Positions 63,847 through 64,000 of a stretch of 64,000 nt of DNA are shown here, in pieces. The notes beneath the pieces were generated by a model, which had not been told where the DNA came from, searched no databases, and worked only from the letters and a program-made list of their open reading frames with translations. The DNA is from Locusta migratoria (taxonomy: Eukaryota > Arthropoda > Insecta > Orthoptera > Acrididae). Within the stretch, counting starts at the first letter, position 1, and every line of letters begins with the position of its first letter. The DNA lies in contig JAOYRU010000053.1 of assembly GCA_026315105.1 (NCBI GenBank), positions 124,001 through 188,000 of the forward strand, in the 5' to 3' direction. A program made the translations under genes and the position numbers.

Positions 63847-64000
63847 AAAATTTTCTCTTCCTCCATTGACAGACATGTAGTGGCAACTTTGGTGGTGCTT
63901 TTCCGCTAAACTGGCGGCTCACAAGTAAACCGCTGTCTTTTCTGGCTCCATGATGCTGCGCTCCAGTTCTGTCCAGAAGGCAATGCAGCTCATCTGCGCC

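Larger units (their letters stand above)
25050..64000 (+). repeat. tRNA-Phe/tRNA-Ser tandem array, right block (rest of unit 13 to unit 58, cut by window end)
   Basis: About 39 kb of uninterrupted array apart from one 170-bp SINE-like insert in unit 43. Units 19-28 mostly alternate A with B*. Units 30 and 34 (847 bp) are hybrids, with a B tRNA-Phe followed by an A spacer. Units 44-58 all have B spacers, with occasional tRNA-Phe copies (45, 47, 50, 58) that keep the A-type base at position 49. The last unit is truncated by the end of the window at 64000. Confidence 0.97.

Noticed and set aside
1..64000. CRISPR-like regular repeats
   Set aside because: The period is about 850 bp with nearly identical whole units including spacers; there are no short direct repeats with unique spacers.

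Overview
This is eukaryotic nuclear DNA, most likely from an animal and perhaps an arthropod. The species call is weak. The tRNA genes lack an encoded CCA end, carry internal Pol III boxes A and B, and are followed by short T-run terminators. The inserted elements are poly(A)-tailed non-LTR retroelements. There is no bacterial operon structure. The only credible protein genes belong to the retrotransposon.

The window is essentially one head-to-tail tRNA gene array of 58 units, all on the + strand and each about 850 bp. I number the units 1-58 from the left. Each unit carries a tRNA-Phe(GAA) and, about 215 bp downstream, a tRNA-Ser(TGA), followed by about 480 bp with no recognisable gene. There are two main unit types. 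Type A (848 bp) has an aberrant 74-nt tRNA-Phe and a spacer with a small perfect hairpin. Type B (851 bp) has a canonical 73-nt tRNA-Phe. A sub-type B* (units 11, 18, 20, 22, 24, 26, 27, 31, 35, 37, 39, 40) differs from B by a few spacer bases. A and B/B* alternate in much of 1-50 kb, giving a dimer of about 1.7 kb. From 51 kb on, nearly all spacers are type B.

Two tRNA-Phe genes (units 6 and 13) are interrupted at the same base by a 7.3-kb non-LTR retrotransposon (4491-11794 and 17749-25049). It has a short 5' UTR, ORF1 (480 aa, CCHC knuckle), ORF2 (1107 aa, APE-type endonuclease, reverse transcriptase and C-terminal CCHC) and a long 3' region. That 3' region is built of tandem ~250-bp units, each ending in its own poly(A) tract. 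RT and ORF1 features point to the L1/Tx1 group, which contains several site-specific families. Both copies have intact ORFs, the same number of 3' units and the same downstream array units. They are therefore probably one insertion copied by a ~13.26-kb duplication of the array. A separate short poly(A)-tailed SINE-like element interrupts one tRNA-Ser gene (unit 43).

The picture resembles R1/R2 elements living in rDNA: a multicopy RNA-gene array kept similar by unequal exchange and conversion, with a retroelement that uses one RNA gene in the array as its target. The retroelement sitting inside the tRNA-Phe coding sequence is the most notable feature of the window.
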